From: Dictyocoela muelleri
Lineage: Eukaryota > Microsporidia
Direction: 5' to 3'
Length of the DNA stretch: 10,936 bases
Assembly: GCA_016256075.1 (NCBI GenBank)
Contig: SDVU01000744.1
Span: 1 to 10,936 of the forward strand
Positions 6,985 through 10,936 of this stretch are shown piece by piece. The translations under genes and the position numbers were made by a program. The notes beneath the pieces were generated by a model. The model did no database searches and had not been told where the DNA came from. It worked only from the letters and a program-made list of their open reading frames with translations. Positions within the stretch are counted from its first letter, which is position 1; every line of letters begins with the position of its first letter.

Positions 6985-7948
6985 ATGAATGATATCATTT
7001 TACAACTCTAATACGAAAATAAACACGATCGCAGCCTTATGTAATCTGGGCCGAATTACTGTAAGATATTAATTCAAAAATATAAAGTAACAAGTACGAT
7101 TGTTCAATCAGCAAAGGGTGGCGATAAACGTTCAATATTAACTAAAAATGAAAAGGCAGGCGTTTTATCAAAGGTAAATGAAAACCCGACAATAACATTA
7201 AAACACTGCAATTTTTTGTAGCTACGCAATATAACAAGACAGTAGATTTTAATACAGTTGACAGGATACAAAAGACATTTCCTTATAGTCTAAAAATAAT
7301 AACCCCGATACCTGTAGCGAGAAATACTAAAGCTGCAATTATTAAAAGGGTTGTTATTATTCCGATTTTACAAATCGTTTGTATAATTTAGATGATTAAA
7401 TTTTATTTTTATTGATGAAGTGGCATTTCAGATAGCCACAAGAACAAAAAGGGGTAGATCAGTAATTGTATCATCCGTATCGATAGAAACTGCCGCTGTA
7501 GGAACAAGAAATTTTTCGATTATAGCTGCGGCTTCAAAAAAATGGAACGATATATTATAAAAATAATATTAATGATTTAAAGGTTAAATTTTTGTTCATT
7601 CCTGGAGGTTTCAATTAATAAATGCGGGAATTAATGATTTTAAACCCAATTTTCATATTAGATAATAAGAGAATACACCATTTTTCAGTTTTCAAAACAA
7701 TAGTGGACAATAATGATTTAACCGTAAAATATCTGCCACCATACTCACCATTTATTAATATAATTCAAGGCTTTTTTTCAAAATTGAAGAATTATGTCAT
7801 AAGAAAGGAGGTAGCAAATGAATTGGAACTCTTTGGTGTAATACAGGAAGGGTTTTATACAATATCTAGCGCAGATACAAATGGGCTTTGTAGAAATATG
7901 TTGCGATATATCGAATTGAGTAAAAATAAAGAAATAATAGGGGATTAA
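6985..7948 (+). pseudogene. Broken IS630/Tc1-mariner (DDE) transposase
   Basis: Would cut and join DNA ends as a DDE transposase. The span, 964 bp, is close to the 320-350 codons usual for IS630/Tc1 proteins, but the frame is lost. The N-terminal helix-turn-helix part reads KVTSTIVQSAKGGDKRS then LTKNEKAGVLSKVNENPTIT (about 7081-7195); KGGDKR and NPTIT are family hallmarks. The middle (VDRIQKTFPYSLK) is in another frame. FIDEVAFQIATRTKRGRSV (7405-7461) carries the first aspartate, and GTRNFSIIAA follows. The 7622-7948 frame, a third frame, has FILDNKRIHH with the second aspartate (7661-7663) and YLPPYSPFINIIQGFFSKLK, where the expected third acidic residue is glutamine (CAA at 7766-7768). In-frame stops include 7009, 7042 and 7219, and at least three frame changes occur. 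It is not functional. Assignment to the superfamily is firm; the closer family is unknown. Confidence 0.85.
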
Positions 7949-7988
7949 AAAATTTATTTGATTTTATTTTATTTTCATTTTATAAAAA

Positions 7989-8130
7989 ATGGCAGATTTG
8001 ATGGGGAAAAAGACAGATTTGATGGGGAAAGAAACAGATTTGATGGGGAAAGAAACAGATTTGATAAGAAAATATTTTTAAAAAAATTAAAAAACAGATT
8101 TGATAAGTAAAGTGCGCAGATTTGACAGAG
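7989..8130. repeat. 21-bp direct repeats, right arm of element 2 (6 units)
   Basis: Inverted counterpart of 6791-6913, with units GATTTGATGGGGAAAGAAACA. There are six copies, one more than on the left, and three of the four innermost are nearly identical. Local expansion or gene conversion after insertion would explain the extra copy. The mirrored spacer is at about 8071-8092. Confidence 0.7.
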
Positions 8131-8144
8131 AAAACCCATATATA

Positions 8145-8245
8145 TATATTAGTTTTATATTTTTATAATAGTTTTATATATTTATATATATATTTTTAAT
8201 AGTTTTATATATTTATATATTTTTATACATTTAAATATATATAAA
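8145..8245. repeat. A+T-rich tandem repeats, right arm of element 2
   Basis: Irregular TTTTAATAGTTTTATATAT repeats, the inverted and shorter counterpart of 6605-6785. Confidence 0.6.
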
Positions 8246-8256
8246 AATAAAATTTA

Positions 8257-8326
8257 CTGTACTTAGTGGAGTGGTTAGTAACATTTTTGTCAGCTTGAAA
8301 TATCTGGGTGCGAGTCTCGCTGATAC
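8257..8326 (+). repeat. tRNA-like sequence in right arm of element 2
   Basis: Perfect A box TAGTGGAGTGG (8264-8274); B box GGTGCGAGTCT (8308-8318) with two changes. It aligns along its length with 6519-6589 in reverse complement, including TTAGTAACATTT and GCTTGAAATATCTGGG. The 3' end faces outward and is followed by an oligo-A run. Confidence 0.6.
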
Positions 8327-8406
8327 AAAAAAAAATAAAATTAAAAAAATAAATAATTAAAAATATAATATTTAAAATATGATAAAAAATGTCATGTCTG
8401 CGCATA

Positions 8407-8429
8407 TGTCCCGCGCTGCGCTCGGGACA
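8407..8429. repeat. Terminal hairpin H3
   Basis: A 10-bp stem TGTCCCGCGC / GCTCGGGACA with one mismatch and the loop TGC. Compared with H1, the fifth pair is C-G instead of A-T: both strands have changed together. Confidence 0.8.
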
Positions 8430-8760
8430 TAATATAAAGTTGTTATAGTGTGGTATAGCTGATTAAGACTGGGTCTAATATGACAATGAAGCAGAAGGGA
8501 TTCTCCTATGTGTGGGGATATGTGCGGCGACTCATCTCGGCAAAAAGTAGTGAAAAATAAAAATTCATGAAAAGCTACTAATTACCTGTATCCTGTTGAG
8601 TCATTGATAAAACGAAGATCTCGTATACAGCTTGATCTATAAGTAGCTTAGGAAGTGACGTATTATTGGAACACCAAGAACCAAAAGTCGCAGATCCAAG
8701 TAAGAAACAGCTCACCAGGTTTGCAGCTATGGATGTTGTCAACATGTAATATAATATATA
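8430..8760 (+). repeat. SINE-like family, copy D, 3' piece
   Basis: Continuation of copy D after the inserted elements. AGTTGTTATAGTGTGGTAT aligns with copy C at 5112-5130; GACAATGAAGCAGAAGGGA and TAATTACCTGTATCCTG align with copy B; and 8590-8765 aligns with copy 1 at the start of the window. Together with 5463-5593 it restores a repeat of about 460 bp, the length of copy B. An 81-codon minus-strand frame here is not conserved in the other copies and is not a gene. Confidence 0.75.
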
Positions 8761-8945
8761 AAACATCATAAACTTTAAAACATCATGAACTAAAAAAACA
8801 TCATGAACTAAAAACAAAATCATGAACTAAAAACAAAATCATGAACTAAAACATCATGAACTAAAAAACATCATGAACTAAAAAAAATCATGAACTAAAA
8901 AAAATCATGAACTAAAAAACATCATGAACTAAAAAAACATCAAAT
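8761..8945. repeat. 17-bp minisatellite
   Basis: About ten tandem units of ACATCATGAACTAAAAA, 16-19 bp each, begin exactly where repeat copy D ends. It differs from the 22-bp array that follows copy 1, so different copies of the dispersed repeat carry different tandem tails. Confidence 0.8.
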
Positions 8946-8975
8946 TCATCAATAAAAATTAAATCCGGATATTTA

Positions 8976-9060
8976 AAAATTTTAATGAATCTAAAAATGA
9001 TAAAAATTAAATATTTTTGAAAAAATATTTAAACTTTAAAAAATATTCATTAAAAATTAT
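8976..9060. repeat. Nested palindrome downstream of the propeller gene
   Basis: A perfect 26-bp palindrome (9007-9032; stem TTAAATATTTTT, loop GA) sits inside an outer inverted pair, AATTTTAATGAAT (8979-8991) and ATTCATTAAAAATT (9046-9059). It lies 14 bp or more past the stop codon of the minus-strand gene. It could be a 3' untranslated hairpin or a tiny decayed foldback element. Bacterial-type termination is not expected here. Confidence 0.55.
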
Positions 9061-9073
9061 TTTACCTTAAATA

Positions 9074-9832
9074 TCATTTTATTACCTTTATTTCATTGTT
9101 TTCATCAATAAAAATAATTTTCATATTTTTTAAATCAAAATCAATAACACCAGATTTAATTTTTTCTAACATCGATCCAACTCTATACAAGTCATTTTTA
9201 TGAATAAAATAGATATCTTTACTATTATTTAATACCTTAATAGGATGTTCTATGTCAAATTCGAGGCAAAATTCTCTTTCAAATTCAAAATTTTCATCTA
9301 AATAAATAATTTTATCTTTCAAAAAAATGACAATATGATTTTTGAATTCAATAAGACCGATTATTTCATTGCAGAAATAAACATCTTTAATTTCGCCATC
9401 AAAATTTATTTTTCTTATACGCCCATATTTGTCTGCAAGAAAAATATGTTTATTTAGAATACAAATTCCACGGGGCGCACAAAAATTTCCAGATATTAAT
9501 ATTGGATAATTGAATATATTATTTTTATCTGTAATATTTTTTTCTTCTTTCTGCTTTATAATTTTATATAAATTTCCTACATTATCTAAATAAAAAATAT
9601 CATCTTCAATTTCATCGATTGCATAAATTTGTCTTGAAATGTCACAAATAAATTCTAATTTAAGATTTTCATCATATTTAAAAAGTTGTTTTTGTTTAGT
9701 CAAAAAGTTTTTAAAAATGAAAAAATTACCATCAATTTCAGAATGTATATTCATTTTCTTATCAACTAATTGTAATTTTTGGTTGTTTGAAATGATAATG
9801 AATTGATCTTTTGAAATTATTTGTGGTGACAT
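9074..9832 (-). CDS. Beta-propeller protein, possibly Trm82/WDR4-like
   Basis: A 252-residue intronless protein, rich in Lys, Ile, Asn and Asp, with no signal peptide or membrane segment. Repeated short strands with turns such as FYLDNVGNLYKI (80-91), IFLADKYGRIRKINFDGEI (130-148), IIYLDENFEFEREF (175-188) and DIYFIHKNDLYRV (206-218) have the rhythm of propeller blades. Classic WD pairs are missing. The block at about 114-165 (FLADKYGRIRKINF and following strands) recalls the conserved ILTADRDEKIRVS region of Trm82/WDR4, the non-catalytic partner of the tRNA guanine-N7 methyltransferase Trm8; this is inference from remembered family features. It is much shorter than yeast Trm82 (about 440 residues), as microsporidian proteins often are. 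The first in-frame ATG (9830-9832) directly follows CCCC, supporting this start. Another propeller protein is the main alternative. Confidence 0.8.
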   Translation of the reverse strand: MSPQIISKDQFIIISNNQKLQLVDKKMNIHSEIDGNFFIFKNFLTKQKQLFKYDENLKLEFICDISRQIYAIDEIEDDIFYLDNVGNLYKIIKQKEEKNITDKNNIFNYPILISGNFCAPRGICILNKHIFLADKYGRIRKINFDGEIKDVYFCNEIIGLIEFKNHIVIFLKDKIIYLDENFEFEREFCLEFDIEHPIKVLNNSKDIYFIHKNDLYRVGSMLEKIKSGVIDFDLKNMKIIFIDENNEIKVIK

Positions 9833-9840
9833 TGGGGTTA
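9833..9840 (-). promoter_or_regulatory. CCCC start-site signal
   Basis: On the minus strand TAACCCCA stands directly before the ATG of the propeller gene. A CCC- or GGG-type motif within about ten bases of the start is a known microsporidian signal linked to transcription start on very short leaders. It is conspicuous because the surrounding 150 bases contain almost no other C run. Confidence 0.55.
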
Positions 9841-9988
9841 ATTCAAATTAATAATCATATTAAATTTATAATTATAATGATTTTATAAAGTTAAATAAAA
9901 TGAGTGAATTTAGTTTAAATAATGATTTTTTATAATTAAATAATAATGATTTTATATTGCAGTTATAATTAATCGTGTATAGCCGCTT

Positions 9989-10415
9989 GTTCCAAATTCC
10001 ACTAGTTCCCAAATATTAAAGATATTGTTTAATACACTTTAAATAAGTAAATGAAATATTAATAAGTTATTAGTAAACTGAATTTAAATTATTTTTTTTA
10101 AAAAAATTATAGTTTGTTTTTGTGAACATAGTAAAGAGGAATTGAGACTTAACTCAATTTTTTATCAGATTTCTTATTTTCAGAATTTATAAGTCTTTCA
10201 TTACATCGAAAAAATAAATAATTCGATCGTGATAAAAATCTTAAAAAGAATGGTTAAGCTTACTATAGCCTTTATTAAAATATGTTATCAAAAACAAACT
10301 ATAACTTTTTTAAACAAATAATTTCATAGCAGATTTTTTACTAATAACTTATTAATCTTCCATTTACTTATTTATAGTGTATTAAACAATATCTTTAATA
10401 TTTTGGAACTACCTG
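9989..10415. mobile_element. Inverted-repeat element with about 125-bp arms
   Basis: Arms at 10002-10122 and 10289-10412 are inverted copies, sharing for example AATATTAAAGATATTGTTTA and TTAATAAGTTATTAGTAAA. The match extends outward into a partial copy of the 16-bp repeat (9989-10010). The middle (about 165 bp) is non-coding. This fits a long-armed MITE or foldback element. No target duplication is clear, because the right end merges into a tandem array. Confidence 0.7.
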
Positions 10416-10575
10416 AATTTAGAACTATTGAATTTAAAACTATTGGATTTAGAACTAGTAGGATTTAGAACTAGTATAATTTAGAACTAGTGGAATATGA
10501 AACTAGTGGAATTTAGAACTAGTGGAATTTAGAACTAGTGGGATTTGGAACTAGTGGGATTTGGAACTAGTGGGT
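10404..10575. repeat. 16-bp minisatellite at the right end of the inverted-repeat element
   Basis: About ten units of GAATTTAGAACTAGTG. The units become more uniform rightward (GGATTTGGAACTAGTG) up to 10574. Each later unit contains the palindrome ACTAGT. The left end of the element has only about 1.4 units in inverted orientation, so the array expanded on one side only. Confidence 0.8.
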
Positions 10576-10905
10576 CATACCATAATTTTTATGATGAATA
10601 TTTCAGATTTATTCCAAAATTTCTTACCCCTCGCGACAAAATTAAAATTTTAATAAATGAAAAAACATGAAATGTATTTTTTCAGAAACTTTTATAATGT
10701 TTTAAACACTTTTAATTTTTTTTAAACATTTTTACTATATTTTCAACAAAATTACTAAATTATAAAGAGTTTAAATTATTTTTCCCAAAATTACTAAAAA
10801 ATATAAATAAAAAAATAAAAAAAATTGGTGGATGTCAGTTTCGTGCTGTTTTTGATATTTGGTGCTGTTATTGAAAAATTAAAAAAATAAAAGAAAAAAG
10901 ATAAA
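10576..10905. other. A+T-rich spacer
   Basis: No gene, tRNA-like sequence or clear repeat was found. A loose doublet (GTGCTGTTTTTGATATTTG and GTGCTGTTATTG, 10843-10875) is the only local structure. Confidence 0.4.
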
Positions 10906-10936
10906 ATGACTATTTTTTCAAATGGAGAGAAAATGT
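10906..10936 (+). CDS. Possible start of a gene running off the window
   Basis: An ATG at 10906 opens a frame (MTIFSNGEKM) that is still open at the window edge. The base composition becomes less A+T-biased here, which would suit a coding start. Ten codons are too few to identify anything, and no CCC/GGG signal precedes it. Confidence 0.15.
   Translation, partial: MTIFSNGEKM

Larger units (their letters stand above)
6406..8429. mobile_element. Element 2: IS630/Tc1-mariner-like transposon with about 500-bp inverted arms
   Basis: Arms at 6406-6935 and about 7970-8429 are inverted copies. From outside in, each holds a 23-bp hairpin, ATATGCGCAG, an A+T linker, a tRNA-like sequence, a stretch of ATATAAAACTATTAAAA repeats, and a series of 21-bp direct repeats ending ATCAAATCTGCCATTTT. 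Between them lies a broken transposase (6985-7948, +). Long inverted repeats holding several direct repeats recall the IR/DR type of Tc1 elements, whose direct repeats bind transposase. The element is dead as a source of protein. Flanks TAATATTG (5586-5593) and TAATATAA (8430-8437) could be an imperfect 8-bp duplication of the whole 5594-8429 block, which is unlike the usual TA of this superfamily. Confidence 0.75.

Noticed and set aside
5771-8326. Assigning the arm modules to tRNA-Asp
   Set aside because: The layout and a TGTCAC stretch in one copy suggest it, but the anticodon stem does not pair in any of the four copies and two copies read GTATCAA there. The parent tRNA is left open.
8223-8823. 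Minus-strand frames of 60 and 81 codons
   Set aside because: The first lies in the transposon arm. The second spans the 17-bp array and repeat copy D, and its reading frame is not kept in copy 1 or copy B.
8976-9060. Rho-independent terminator
   Set aside because: The stem is almost purely A+T and the organism appears eukaryotic, so a bacterial terminator is not supported.
1-10936. Naming a specific genus
   Set aside because: Base composition, repeats and the start signal point to a microsporidian, but no marker gene here allows a genus to be chosen without database comparison.

Overview
The window is about three quarters A+T and looks like a small-genome eukaryote with an invaded, repeat-rich genome. 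The best fit is a microsporidian, probably one with an enlarged, transposon-rich genome. The evidence is an intronless and rather short transketolase, a small divergent beta-propeller gene with CCCC directly before its ATG (a start-site signal typical of microsporidia), RNA polymerase III-type promoter boxes in several repeats, and a degraded IS630/Tc1-mariner transposase. The genus cannot be named from this sequence alone.

Only two host genes are convincing. Transketolase (1947-3875, +) is complete and has all the expected cofactor and catalytic motifs. A 252-residue protein (9074-9832, -) looks like a beta-propeller and may be the non-catalytic subunit of the tRNA m7G46 methyltransferase (Trm82/WDR4 type), but that assignment is tentative. 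The two genes are not an operon and lie more than 5 kb apart.

Almost everything else is mobile or repetitive DNA. Left (1-1876): the 3' part of a dispersed repeat, a 22-bp minisatellite running forward, a small foldback element, the same 22-bp minisatellite running backward, a tRNA-like head on the minus strand, then a 16-bp array ending about 70 bp before the transketolase ATG. Middle (4066-8945): three more copies (B, C, D) of a roughly 450-bp tRNA-headed, SINE-like family. Copy C is interrupted by a 172-bp insert. Copy D is split by about 2.8 kb of inserted DNA made of two related inverted-repeat elements joined end to end: a non-autonomous one (5594-6428) and one carrying the broken transposase (6406-8429). 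Right (8761-10936): a 17-bp array, a palindrome, the propeller gene, a third inverted-repeat element (9989-10415) and a one-sided 16-bp array.

The most unusual structure is the pair of elements at 5594-8429. Each arm carries a tRNA-like sequence with A/B-box signals. Each end is a 23-bp GC-rich hairpin, against an A+T-rich background, and a single hairpin in the middle serves both elements. Inside the larger element, 21-bp direct repeats line each arm like transposase-binding sites. A recurring theme of the window is inverted-repeat or tRNA-headed elements whose ends run into minisatellites of 16-22 bp.
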